From: an uncultured Bradyrhizobium sp.
Lineage (GTDB): Bacteria > Pseudomonadota > Alphaproteobacteria > Rhizobiales > Xanthobacteraceae
Length of the DNA stretch: 64,000 bases
Assembly (NCBI RefSeq): GCF_947648125.1
Contig: NZ_CANSMR010000009.1
Location: 62,001-126,000 of the forward strand
Reading direction: 5' to 3'
The translations under genes and the position numbers were made by a program. This document shows, one piece after another, positions 41,114 to 49,660 of this stretch (its first letter is position 1; the number at the start of each line of letters is the position of its first letter). Under the pieces are notes generated by a model. It was not told where the DNA came from, ran no database searches, and was given only the letters and a program-made list of their open reading frames with translations.

Positions 41114-43402
41114 CTAGGCTGGTTCGAAGCTCGAGAACACAACCTCGTCCTTTGGAGCCGGTGCACCCCTCGATGCGCCGCCATCTCCGGGGGACGCCGC
41201 CCAGCCGTCGACTTCGCCATAGCCGCCGGAACCGGGCGCGCCCTTGCCGGTCGGCGGAGGCGCCGTTGGTTTCAACGTACTGGGCGGAGGTACGACGTGA
41301 CCGGTCGAGGGCGGCGGCGTTGCCGGCGCACCTTGTCCAGTTGTCGTTGAGGCGATCGCAGACAACGGGACATCCTTCTTCGTGACGTTGGGATCATCCG
41401 GCGTCGGTACCGTCACCATCAGCCCGCCGCTGCCGCCCGTCGAGATCGGAGTGGTCGTCGACCATTCCTGTCCGTGGGTGAACAGCGTGCCTTTGACCAC
41501 GACGCGAACCGAATATTGAAACTTCGGCACGAAATTCTTCTGCCCGGTGTAAACCAGCCAGTAGCGCGGCGTGTTTTGATCCGCGAACTTGAAGGTGAAC
41601 TTGACCGGATCCCGGTCATTGCCGTCGTCGCGCTTGCCCAGCGCCTGCATCGTCACTTCGACGTATTGGGTGTCGTCGGTCAGATTGGCGCCAAGCAGGA
41701 TCGGCCCGACCGAGAGCGTGCCGGCTTCCTCGACGCGGACTTCAACCGCGATTGTGTTGTCGGGCGTTCCGAGCGGGCTTGGATCGAGATCGACGATGTC
41801 CTTCTCGACCTGCACGCGTGCATATGGATTCTCGAATTCGCTCGGCGGCTCGGTAAAGTGAATCTGCCGCTTCAGGAACATCTTGTCCGGCTCCCAGCCC
41901 GCCGGCGGATGGGCAACGTCGCTCTTCTGCTTCATGAACGTCGCGGTATCGAAATGGGCGTCCGGTCCATCGGACGGACTGAATACGTGTCCATCCCATT
42001 GCAGGGCGCCGTCGGCGTTGGGATAGCCAACCTGACAGGACAGGAATGCCACGGGTTCACCGACCCACTTCTGCGTCGGATCCGGCCAGTTCACCACCGG
42101 CTTGAAGACGCGCGCGACCTTGCGGTCCCAGTCGCCGATATCGACCGTAAGGAAGTAGACCTTGTCCTTGGCGGGATTGGCCCGGATTTCATCCGCCACG
42201 CCGTCGAGCGTGCCGCCGACCTGATAGTTCTGCAGGTAGGCGATTTCCTTGGTCTCGTGATACTCCAGATCGAGGTTGGTGCGCTGCTCGCGCAGTTTGA
42301 ACGCGGCGCCGCCACCGAAGCCGAGGAAGCCGCCACTGGCCTGTGCCGGTTGCTCGTTGAATGGTGCCGGGTCGAAGATCACCTGCTTCGCCAGGTCCAT
42401 GAACTTCTGGAAGATCAAGTCGCTCCGCTTGTCCATATATTCTTGCAGCTTGTCTGCCCCAGGCAGCGACTGGTCGACGAATGTATGGACCTCGATGTCG
42501 CCGGATTCGCGGAGGCTGTCGTATTGGGCTTGAATGTCGGCGCTCCAGAACAGACCGCCGGCGTGTGCGGCACCAGAGAAGTGATCCTGGATTCTCGACC
42601 AATGACCGGTGATGTCGATCGTCATCAGGGGACTGACCACCCGGACCATCATGTTCTGCGTCACGTTCATCACGCCGGTGCCGAGATTATGAAAGCCGCT
42701 ATAGGCAACCGCCGCCGGGATGCTGCCGAGCAGCGCGCTGTAAGCCTTCTCCGCGCCTGGATCGATGGTGCCGGGGCCTTGCCCTGACAGCTTCACGAAC
42801 ATCGGGTCGATGTTGGTGCCGCGATAGCTCTGCGGCACCGTGCGGGGCATGACTCCCGCCGGCAGATAGGAGCGGTTGAGCCCGATCGTCGGTGGCGCTC
42901 CTGCGATTGGGCTCTTGCTCGACATCACGGCCGGAATGCCACGGCTGTCGCCCGGCAAGGTGTTGGAGAGCACGCACTGATTGCTGACGATGGGAATGAA
43001 AGTGAACCATGGCTTCTGATTCGAGGTGTATCGCCACAGCGGATTGTCATGTGTGCGAACCTGATCGATCAGCGCCGCATGGGCATCGGCCAGCACGTTG
43101 TCCGGCGGCGCCGCAGTCGTCGCGAAATTGATCAGCCCGCCCGCCACTTCGTTGTCGGAACTGGTTTCGCCGACGGTGGTGCCGCTCGATCGCACACCGG
43201 CGAAGTGGATCATGCTGAACTTGTAGTCGCCGTTGGGCTTCCGCGCGAGATTGACCTGCTCGGGCAGCCAGTAATACACCGGCGCTTGCCCGGCTGCCTG
43301 CAATTGCTGGTTGTGCGCATCGACCCAGTAGCTGATACGCCACCCAGATTTCGTCACGACCTGATTGCCGACTGCGAAAAGCGGTCCAACTGGCGTCACC
43401 AT
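41114..43402 (-). CDS. Large uncharacterised protein, first gene of the caspase-linked operon
   Basis: A 762-residue protein with no domain I can name. It opens GPLFAVGNQVVTKSGWRISYWVDA, has a central Gly-rich stretch (GGFLGFGGGAAF near 352), and a beta-rich region (VKFTFKFADQNTPRYWLVYTGQ). The final 110 residues are a low-complexity Pro/Gly/Ala tail (TPPPSTGHVVPPPSTLKPTAPPP) ending FSSFEPA. No signal peptide. GGAG precedes the start by about nine bases. The tail could be a protease-cleaved or sorting segment given the downstream caspase; that is conjecture. Confidence 0.8.
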   Translation of the reverse strand: MVTPVGPLFAVGNQVVTKSGWRISYWVDAHNQQLQAAGQAPVYYWLPEQVNLARKPNGDYKFSMIHFAGVRSSGTTVGETSSDNEVAGGLINFATTAAPPDNVLADAHAALIDQVRTHDNPLWRYTSNQKPWFTFIPIVSNQCVLSNTLPGDSRGIPAVMSSKSPIAGAPPTIGLNRSYLPAGVMPRTVPQSYRGTNIDPMFVKLSGQGPGTIDPGAEKAYSALLGSIPAAVAYSGFHNLGTGVMNVTQNMMVRVVSPLMTIDITGHWSRIQDHFSGAAHAGGLFWSADIQAQYDSLRESGDIEVHTFVDQSLPGADKLQEYMDKRSDLIFQKFMDLAKQVIFDPAPFNEQPAQASGGFLGFGGGAAFKLREQRTNLDLEYHETKEIAYLQNYQVGGTLDGVADEIRANPAKDKVYFLTVDIGDWDRKVARVFKPVVNWPDPTQKWVGEPVAFLSCQVGYPNADGALQWDGHVFSPSDGPDAHFDTATFMKQKSDVAHPPAGWEPDKMFLKRQIHFTEPPSEFENPYARVQVEKDIVDLDPSPLGTPDNTIAVEVRVEEAGTLSVGPILLGANLTDDTQYVEVTMQALGKRDDGNDRDPVKFTFKFADQNTPRYWLVYTGQKNFVPKFQYSVRVVVKGTLFTHGQEWSTTTPISTGGSGGLMVTVPTPDDPNVTKKDVPLSAIASTTTGQGAPATPPPSTGHVVPPPSTLKPTAPPPTGKGAPGSGGYGEVDGWAASPGDGGASRGAPAPKDEVVFSSFEPA

Positions 43403-44270
43403 AATGATACTCCGCTTGGGTTGCGGCGATCGACGGCGCTCAGAGAATTTGTGAAACCGCCTCGCCGTATGAAAGTTGCGCGGGATCTCTCCAGATGGAG
43501 GGATACCGAAAAATCGAGCTCAGCCATTTGTGGCTGCTCATCCGTCAATTCGCGGTCACGCGATACTTCCATTCGAAGGCGCGGGTCGCACGATGAGCAA
43601 GTTTGGGAAGTTCCCAGGATTGATAATTGCGGTCGCAGTTTGCGCCGGCATCAAGATGCATTGGAAAAACTAGAAATATTGATCGAACCGTTTGTCTTGC
43701 ATGCCTTCCTCCTTGCCCAATACTGGCTTCGGAACGGATGCGACTTGTGCAGTGGTATTCTCGATCCTTGCAACCAGCATGCTAGACCCGTTGCGGTCGT
43801 TCCTTAGTGAGATCGTTCACAGCCTCAGAGGTGATTTGCGGGAGTGGTAAACATTTTGCGGCCCTATTCGGTTTACTTCGCTAAGTATGCAGCCAACAGT
43901 TGAGCTTCATCTTGCGCAAATCGAGCTCGGTTCGGCTTCCTGCCGCCGCAGGCGCGGCAAGAAGAAGTGAAGCGGTGCCTGTACATGTGGGCGCGGCAGG
44001 CCGGCTTCAGTTGCAGCTCACGGATGGTGGTGGGCGCGGAGGTCAATCATCCAGTCGATCAGGAAAGCGGGGGGACCGACCGGCCGTGTCCGGCCTTGAA
44101 GATTGCCCGGGCGAACGAGGCAAGCTTCGCGGATATGGCCGGAGGATCCGGCAGGTCGCCGCCACCGGCATTGCGGATGTCGCATCCCCCATTCGAAGGG
44201 GTGACGTAAGCCTTTGATTTCGCTATCCTGTCCTCTCGATGGGCATCGCACTCGAGCAATCATTGCGGCA
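43403..44270. other. 868-base gap upstream of the caspase-linked operon and the TetR gene
   Basis: Contains the shared control region for the divergent units. Base composition is lower in GC than the flanks. Reading frames here (43900-44217 plus and 44018-44299 minus) have no coding pattern and no ribosome site; a possible membrane peptide at 43593 is listed separately. No repeat family member or terminator was recognised. Confidence 0.4.
43593..43673 (+). CDS. Possible 26-residue membrane peptide
   Basis: A short frame with polar N-terminus (MSKFGKFPG), hydrophobic core LIIAVAVCAGI and basic tail KMHWKN, the pattern of small membrane peptides. It lies divergent to and 190 bases from the caspase-linked operon. 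No strong ribosome site is seen (GAAGG is about 12 bases upstream). It may be chance. Confidence 0.2.
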   Translation: MSKFGKFPGLIIAVAVCAGIKMHWKN

Positions 44271-44903
44271 ATGGGACAAATCATTCGTAAGCCGTTCAAA
44301 ACCTACCACCATGGCGACCTCCGCGAAGCCCTGATTCAGGTGGCGTTACGCGAGGTCGAGCTCGGTGGCCCCGAAGCGATCAGCATCAAGGCGCTGGCCA
44401 AGCAACTCGGCGTCTCGCAGCCGGCGCCGTACCGGCATTTCGCCGACCGCGAGGCGTTGCTGGAGGCGGTGACCGCGGAAGCGTTCCGGCAGTTCAACGT
44501 GATCATGCGCGAGGCGATCGAGCAGCCCGGCAAGGGCTCGAAACTGTCGCGCTTTGCCCAGGCTGCGCTCGCCTTCGGGCTCGAGCGCCACGGTATCTAC
44601 CGCTTGATGTTCGCGTCCCGAACCATGGCCTGCGCGCCTGTCGGCAGCGAGCTGCACGTCGCGGCAATGGAAACGCTGGCGCTGCTGATCGAGTCGTTCG
44701 AGGCGCCGGCCGTCGGGCTGTTGCGCGAACGGCAGGCGCTGAAGATCTGGGCCGGGCTGCACGGCATCGTGATGCTTGCCGAGCAGGGCCTGCTCACCGG
44801 CGAAGTCGGCCAGATCAGCCGCGAGGAACTGATGGACGAGATCGTCGAGCAGACCAAGCTCGCGCTCACCGTCGCGCTGCATGCGACGGAAGAGAAGGCG
44901 TAG
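44271..44903 (+). CDS. TetR-family transcriptional regulator
   Basis: A 210-residue regulator. The HTH (residues about 30-58) reads ISIKALAKQLGVSQPAPYRHFADREALLEAV. The rest is a helical ligand domain of the TetR_C-type (FGLERHGIYRLMFASRTM, near 105-122). ATG 44271 fits the usual short N-terminus (YHHGDLREALIQVALREV); a longer frame starts at 44214. It lies between the caspase-linked operon and an amidase; its target is unknown. Confidence 0.87.
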   Translation: MGQIIRKPFKTYHHGDLREALIQVALREVELGGPEAISIKALAKQLGVSQPAPYRHFADREALLEAVTAEAFRQFNVIMREAIEQPGKGSKLSRFAQAALAFGLERHGIYRLMFASRTMACAPVGSELHVAAMETLALLIESFEAPAVGLLRERQALKIWAGLHGIVMLAEQGLLTGEVGQISREELMDEIVEQTKLALTVALHATEEKA

Positions 44904-44947
44904 GGCAGATCGTCTGCAGCCGATCCCTTCGTCCTAGATAGCCACGC

Positions 44948-45030
44948 CATTGCGAGGAGCGAAGCGACGAAGCAATCCATTGCTCTGCGCGCTCGGTGAC
45001 GATGGATTGCTTCGCTTCGCTCGCAATGAC
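44948..45030. repeat. Palindromic repeat, family R1
   Basis: Inverted arms CATTGCGAGGAGCGAAGCGA...ATCCAT (44948-44980) and ATGGATTGC...CGCAATGAC (45002-45030) around a 21-base loop. Same element as at 22282 and 47437. It sits between the convergent TetR and amidase genes, where it could serve both as a bidirectional terminator. Confidence 0.82.
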
Positions 45031-45068
45031 AAAGTGGAGGGTGTCGCCCACGCTCTCCACCATGAGGG

Positions 45069-46493
45069 TTAGGAACGCGGCGCGCGCGGATCGATCGGGG
45101 TGGTGCCGCGCACGCCCAGAATGTCCTCGAGCACTTTCGCGCCGGCCAGAAGCTGCGCCTCGGCGCGGGGCTTGGCCACCATCTGCAGACCGACCGGCAG
45201 GCCCGACGCGGTGAAGCCGCACGGCAGCGACAACGCCGGGCAGCAGGCCAGCGTGATCGCATAGACGATGCCGAGCCATTCGATGTAATTGTCGAACTTC
45301 TTGCCGTCGCATTCGGCGACATAGCGGTTCTCGACCGGGAACGGCGGCACGATGGTCGCGGGCGCCAGCAGCAGGTCGTATCGCTCGAAGAATTCAAGCG
45401 CACGCGCGGTGATCGCGACACGCTGCGCCTCGGCGCGCTCGAGCTTCTCGACGGTGAGCTTCAGCCCTTCCTCGATGTTCCAGATCACTTCGGGCTTGAG
45501 CAGGTCGCGCTTGGTGCGCAGCAATTCGGCCTTGCTGATCGCGAAGTCGAATGCGCGCAGCACATGGAAGCATTCATGGGCCTCGCGGAAGTCGGGATGC
45601 GCCTCCTCGACGATCGCGCCGGCTTCCGCGAACCGCTCCGCGGCCTTGCGGGTCACCGCCTTGACCTCGGGATCGACCGGCGTGATGCCGAGATCGGACG
45701 AGTAGGCGATGCGCTTCGGCTTCTGGTTCGAGCGCGCCGCGGACAGGAACGATGTCGGCAGCACCGGCAGCGACAGCGGATCGGCAGCATGCTCGCCGCT
45801 CATTGCGTCGAGCAGCAGCGCGAGGTCCTCGACATTGCGCGCCATCGGTCCCTGCTGGCCGAGCGTGCGGTCGACGCCGAATTTCGGCGTCTGCGCGACG
45901 CGGCCGATTGACGGCCGGAGGCCTACGACGCCGCAGAAGCTCGCCGGGTTGCGCAAGCTGCCGCCCATGTCGGAGCCGTGGGCGAGCCACGCGGTGCCGC
46001 TGGCAAGTGCCGCCGCGGCGCCGCCGGAGGAGCCGGCGGCCGAGCGCGATGTGTCCCAGGGATTGCGGGTCGGACCGAACACCTCGTTGAAGGTGTTGGC
46101 GCCGGCGCCGAATTCCGACGTGTTCGACTTGGCGTAGATCACGCCGCCATTCTGTTCGAGGCGTTCGACCAGGATGTCCGACTTCGCGGGGATGTTGTCC
46201 TTGAAAATCGGCGAGCCCAGCGTGGTCAGCACGCCGGAGACGGCGGTGAGGTCCTTGATCGGGACCGGAAGGCCCGCAAGCAGGCCGCGCTCGCTGGCCG
46301 GCTTCTGCATCAGGGCCTTGGCATGAGTACGTGCACGGTCGAAGCAGAGCGTCGGCAGTGCGTTGACCTTGCCGTCGACCTCGGCGATGCGCTTTTCCAG
46401 CACATCGAGCAGGTCGAGCGGCGTGACGTCGCCGGCTTTCAGTTTCTCGACGACGGCACACGCCGTTTCCTTCACCAAGCCCTGATCAGCCAT
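45069..46493 (-). CDS. Amidase-signature hydrolase
   Basis: A 474-residue amidase-signature enzyme with Lys80 (PVPIKDLT), cis-Ser155 in AAGSSGG and nucleophile Ser179 in HGSDMGGS. It resembles aryl/acyl amidases and the GatA-like group but has no tRNA context. It shares little beyond the signature with the amidase at 19610, so the two are not recent copies. It is divergent from the alpha/beta hydrolase at 46582, 88 bases apart, and both may share control. Confidence 0.9.
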   Translation of the reverse strand: MADQGLVKETACAVVEKLKAGDVTPLDLLDVLEKRIAEVDGKVNALPTLCFDRARTHAKALMQKPASERGLLAGLPVPIKDLTAVSGVLTTLGSPIFKDNIPAKSDILVERLEQNGGVIYAKSNTSEFGAGANTFNEVFGPTRNPWDTSRSAAGSSGGAAAALASGTAWLAHGSDMGGSLRNPASFCGVVGLRPSIGRVAQTPKFGVDRTLGQQGPMARNVEDLALLLDAMSGEHAADPLSLPVLPTSFLSAARSNQKPKRIAYSSDLGITPVDPEVKAVTRKAAERFAEAGAIVEEAHPDFREAHECFHVLRAFDFAISKAELLRTKRDLLKPEVIWNIEEGLKLTVEKLERAEAQRVAITARALEFFERYDLLLAPATIVPPFPVENRYVAECDGKKFDNYIEWLGIVYAITLACCPALSLPCGFTASGLPVGLQMVAKPRAEAQLLAGAKVLEDILGVRGTTPIDPRAPRS

Positions 46494-46581
46494 GCACCGT
46501 TGCTCCTATGTCTTCCGTTTGCTTGTGCTGTAGAACATTTCCTGCCGTCGTGGCAATGCGACGAGAACCGAAGAGGCATGG

Positions 46582-47433
46582 ATGGCAGCGTTGTTTTCCG
46601 CGCTGGACTGGCGCGCGATGAGCCAGCAGGAGCGGGACCTCGGCTTGAACAATGGCGTTGCCGTCAAGGGCAGCGCCGAAATCGCCGCCCGCTGGGAGCA
46701 GCGCTCCGCGGCGATGCGGCAGAAGCGTCCCGACCGTCTCGACCTCCGATATGGCGCGCGTGAGCGCAACCGGATCGATTTCCTTAAAGCCCGCGACGGC
46801 GCGCCGACGCTGTTGTTCATCCACGGCGGCTATTGGCAGACCCGCGCCAAGGAGGTCTTCACGGTCTTTGCCGAGGGGCCGATGGCGCACGGCATCAATG
46901 TGGCGCTGATCGGCTACACGCTGGCGCCGGATGCGACGCTCGATGACATCGTCGCCGAGATTCACGCAGGCATCGATTTTCTTGCCGGGCAGTTGCCCGC
47001 GCTCGGTGCCGCTGTGGAAGGCATCGTCGTGTCGGGCTGGTCGGCCGGCGGACATCTGACCTCGATGGCGCTGTCGAACGCCCATGTCCGGGCCGGCATG
47101 GCGATCTCGGGCATCTATGACCTCGAGCCGATCAGGCATTCCTATCTCAACGAGAAGCTGAGGCTCGACGAAGCCTCCTCACGGCGCAATTCGCCCATGA
47201 TGCAGCAAGGCGGCACGGCGAAACCGCTGTCGCTGGTGGTCGGCAGCGCCGAACTGCCGCTGCTGCGCAAGCAGACCGCCGATTTCGCCGGCCATCGCGC
47301 CCACTACGATTTGCCGGTGACCTATGAGGAGATCGCGGGAGCCGACCATTTCTCGATCATGAACCAGATGCTGGCGCCGCAGGGGCGTGTCACGACGCTG
47401 ATCCGACAGTTGTTCGAACGGACGGCCGACTAG
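46582..47433 (+). CDS. Alpha/beta hydrolase, kynurenine-formamidase/esterase-like
   Basis: A 283-residue hydrolase of the hormone-sensitive-lipase/arylformamidase group. The oxyanion motif is FIHGGYW (near residue 80), nucleophile box GWSAGG (near 152), and the late GADHFSIMNQ holds the His. The family includes kynurenine formamidases and esterases that cleave N-formyl or ester bonds. No other kynurenine genes are seen. ATG 46582 is used although an out-of-frame ATG lies four bases before. Confidence 0.86.
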   Translation: MAALFSALDWRAMSQQERDLGLNNGVAVKGSAEIAARWEQRSAAMRQKRPDRLDLRYGARERNRIDFLKARDGAPTLLFIHGGYWQTRAKEVFTVFAEGPMAHGINVALIGYTLAPDATLDDIVAEIHAGIDFLAGQLPALGAAVEGIVVSGWSAGGHLTSMALSNAHVRAGMAISGIYDLEPIRHSYLNEKLRLDEASSRRNSPMMQQGGTAKPLSLVVGSAELPLLRKQTADFAGHRAHYDLPVTYEEIAGADHFSIMNQMLAPQGRVTTLIRQLFERTAD

Positions 47434-47436
47434 GCC

Positions 47437-47520
47437 GTCATTGCGAGGCGCGAAGCGACGAAGCAATCCATCGCTCCGCATATGCCGATGCATGGATTGC
47501 TTCGCTTCGCTCGCAATGAC
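47437..47520. repeat. Palindromic repeat, family R1
   Basis: Begins three bases after the hydrolase stop codon. Arms GTCATTGCGAGGCGCGAAGC...CAATCCAT and ATGGATTGCTTCGC...GCAATGAC (47492-47520) flank a variable loop. It lies between convergent genes, as does the 44948 copy. Confidence 0.82.
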
Positions 47521-47531
47521 GGGGAGAGGGA

Positions 47532-48308
47532 TCAACCCCACCCCGACGTCAGCCCGCCATCCACCGTGTAGATCACGCCCGACGTATAGCCTGCGCGATC
47601 GGAGGCCAGGAACGCCATCAGGTCGCCGATCTCGCGCGCATGCGCGGGGCGGCCGAGCGGCAGGCCCTTCTGGAACTCCTTGTAGCGGTTCTCGTCGCCG
47701 AACTGGTTCTTGGCACGGGTCTTGAGCAGCGTGACGTGGCGGTCGGTGCCGACCGGGCCGGGGTTGATGCCGACGACGCGGATGTTGTCGGCGAGGCTCT
47801 TGCCGCCGAGCGCGCGGGTGAACGACATCAGCGCCGCATTGCCGGCGCTGCCGCAGATGTAATTGGCGTCGAACTTCTCGCCGGCCGCGCCGATATCGTT
47901 GACGATCACACCGCCGCCGCGCGCCTTCATCTGGGCATAGATCGCGCGCGTCAGGTTGACATAGCCGAACACCTTGAGCTCCCAGGCATGCCGCCAGGTC
48001 GCCTCGTCGATCTTGTCGATCGAGCCGCCCGGGATGTCGCCGGCATTGTTGACGAGGATGTCGATATCGGCAGCCTCTTTTGCCAATCGCGCCAGATCCT
48101 CGGATTTGCGCAGGTCGACGATGCTGATCGCGGCATCGATCTGGTGCGCCGAACGAAGGCGCTCGGCCAGCGCCTTCAACTGCTCGCCGTTGCGGGCGGC
48201 GAGCAGCAAATTGGCGCCTTCCTCGGCAAAGGCTTCGGCGGCGGCCGCGCCAATGCCCTTGGAGGCGCCGGTAATCAGGACACGCTTGCCGCGCAGATGC
48301 AGATCCAT
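47532..48308 (-). CDS. SDR-family protein with altered catalytic site
   Basis: A 258-residue short-chain dehydrogenase-like protein. The NAD(P) motif GASKGIG (14-20) and NNAG (87-90) are intact. At the catalytic position the usual Y-x-x-x-K is G153-S-A-G-N157, and the Ser normally 13 residues before is missing (NDIGAAG). The nearby Tyr150 is out of register. The protein therefore may not use the classical SDR mechanism. The fold end INPGPVGTDR is present. It is a single gene divergent from the dehydrogenase at 48478. Confidence 0.87.
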   Translation of the reverse strand: MDLHLRGKRVLITGASKGIGAAAAEAFAEEGANLLLAARNGEQLKALAERLRSAHQIDAAISIVDLRKSEDLARLAKEAADIDILVNNAGDIPGGSIDKIDEATWRHAWELKVFGYVNLTRAIYAQMKARGGGVIVNDIGAAGEKFDANYICGSAGNAALMSFTRALGGKSLADNIRVVGINPGPVGTDRHVTLLKTRAKNQFGDENRYKEFQKGLPLGRPAHAREIGDLMAFLASDRAGYTSGVIYTVDGGLTSGWG

Positions 48309-48477
48309 GGGATGTCTCGCTTTGGTATGAGGAACGAACGTCGGCGAAATTGGTGGGGCAGGGTCGCGCCGCGGTCAACACTGCACTGCAGCGTTGCGCT
48401 CGCGCGAAGTTTGGTCCATTGCAGGACCATCAGGATAGGCGGCATTGCCGGCCGGGCAAATCACAAGGGTGTTCTCG

Positions 48478-49554
48478 ATGAGCAGCAAAAAGCAGTATCG
48501 GATTGCGGTCATTCCCGGCGACGGCATCGGCAAGGAAGTGATGCCGGAGGGCCTGCGCGTCATCGAGGCGGCGGCGAAGAAGCACGGCGTCGACGTGAAG
48601 TTCGATCATTTCGACTTCGCCTCCTACGACTATTACGAGAAGCACGGCGAGATGATGCCGGCCGACTGGAAGGACCAGATCGGCAAGCATGATGCGATCT
48701 ATTTCGGTGCGGTGGGCTGGCCGGCCAAGATCCCGGATCACATCTCGCTGTGGGGGTCGCTCATAAAATTCCGCCGCGAGTTCGACCAGTATGTCAACCT
48801 GCGCCCGGTTCGGCTGATGCCCGGCGTGCCGTCGCCGCTGGCAAACCGCAAGCCCGGCGATATCGACTTCTGGGTGGTGCGCGAGAACACCGAGGGCGAG
48901 TACTCCTCCGTCGGCGGCCGCATGTTTCCGGATACCGACCGCGAATTCGTCACCCAGCAGACCGTGATGACCCGCATTGGCGTCGACCGCATCCTGAAAT
49001 TCGCGTTCGATCTCGCGCAGTCGCGGCCGAAGAAGCATCTGACCTCGGCGACCAAGTCGAACGGCATCTCCATCACGATGCCCTATTGGGACGAGCGCGT
49101 GGAGGCGATGGCCAAGAAGTATCCGGGGGTGAAGTGGGACAAGTACCACATCGACATTCTCACCGCGAACTTCGTGCTGCATCCGGACTGGTTCGACGTC
49201 GTGGTCGGCTCCAATCTGTTCGGGGATATCCTCTCCGACCTCGGTCCGGCCTGCACCGGCACGATCGGCATCGCGCCGTCGGGCAACATCAATCCGGAAG
49301 GCGATTTCCCGTCGGTGTTCGAGCCCGTCCATGGCTCGGCGCCTGACATTGCCGGGCAGGGCATCGCCAACCCGATCGGCATGATCTGGTCGGGCGCGAT
49401 GATGCTGGAGCACCTCGGCGAGAAGCAGGCAGCAGCCGCCATCGTCGGCGCGATCGAGCGCACGCTCGGCGAACGCACGCTGCGCACCCGCGACCTCGGC
49501 GGCAATGCCGACACCACGGCGTGCGGCAAGGCCGTCGCGGAGATGGTGGATTAA
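48478..49554 (+). CDS. Tartrate dehydrogenase / D-malate dehydrogenase family enzyme
   Basis: A 358-residue beta-decarboxylating dehydrogenase (isocitrate/isopropylmalate superfamily). N-terminal IAVIPGDGIGKEV, substrate loop DFWVVRENTEGEYSSVGG, metal site GSNLFGDILSDLG and the adenine-binding PVHGSAPDIAGQGIANP are all present. The pattern RENTEGEYS with LWGSLIKFRREFDQYVNLRPV fits the TtuC/DmlA group, acting on tartrate or D-malate. ATG 48478 is taken; upstream in-frame GTG starts are less likely. It is alone between a divergent SDR and a repeat. Confidence 0.88.
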   Translation: MSSKKQYRIAVIPGDGIGKEVMPEGLRVIEAAAKKHGVDVKFDHFDFASYDYYEKHGEMMPADWKDQIGKHDAIYFGAVGWPAKIPDHISLWGSLIKFRREFDQYVNLRPVRLMPGVPSPLANRKPGDIDFWVVRENTEGEYSSVGGRMFPDTDREFVTQQTVMTRIGVDRILKFAFDLAQSRPKKHLTSATKSNGISITMPYWDERVEAMAKKYPGVKWDKYHIDILTANFVLHPDWFDVVVGSNLFGDILSDLGPACTGTIGIAPSGNINPEGDFPSVFEPVHGSAPDIAGQGIANPIGMIWSGAMMLEHLGEKQAAAAIVGAIERTLGERTLRTRDLGGNADTTACGKAVAEMVD

Positions 49555-49569
49555 GCTGCGCTGTCAATC

Positions 49570-49660
49570 ACGGGGTCGTCCTGGCGAAGGCCAGGCGTAA
49601 CCCACCATCTTCGCGGCAACAAAGTCGGCGGGTTACGCTTCGTTAACCCGCCCTACGGTC
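49570..49660. repeat. Intergenic repeat with GGCGGGTTA/TAACCCGCC hairpin
   Basis: Contains GTCGTCCTGGCGAAGGCCAGG, GCGTAACCC (49595-49603) and the stem GGCGGGTTA/TAACCCGCC (49627-49635 with 49644-49652). GCGTAACCC also pairs with GGGTTACGC (49630-49638), so two folds compete. It lies between two convergent dehydrogenase genes. The hairpin motif is one I know as frequent between rhizobial genes. Confidence 0.55.

Noticed and set aside
43900-44299. Two overlapping frames (105 and 93 residues) before the TetR gene
   Set aside because: No ribosome site, no family, composition of random high-GC frames.
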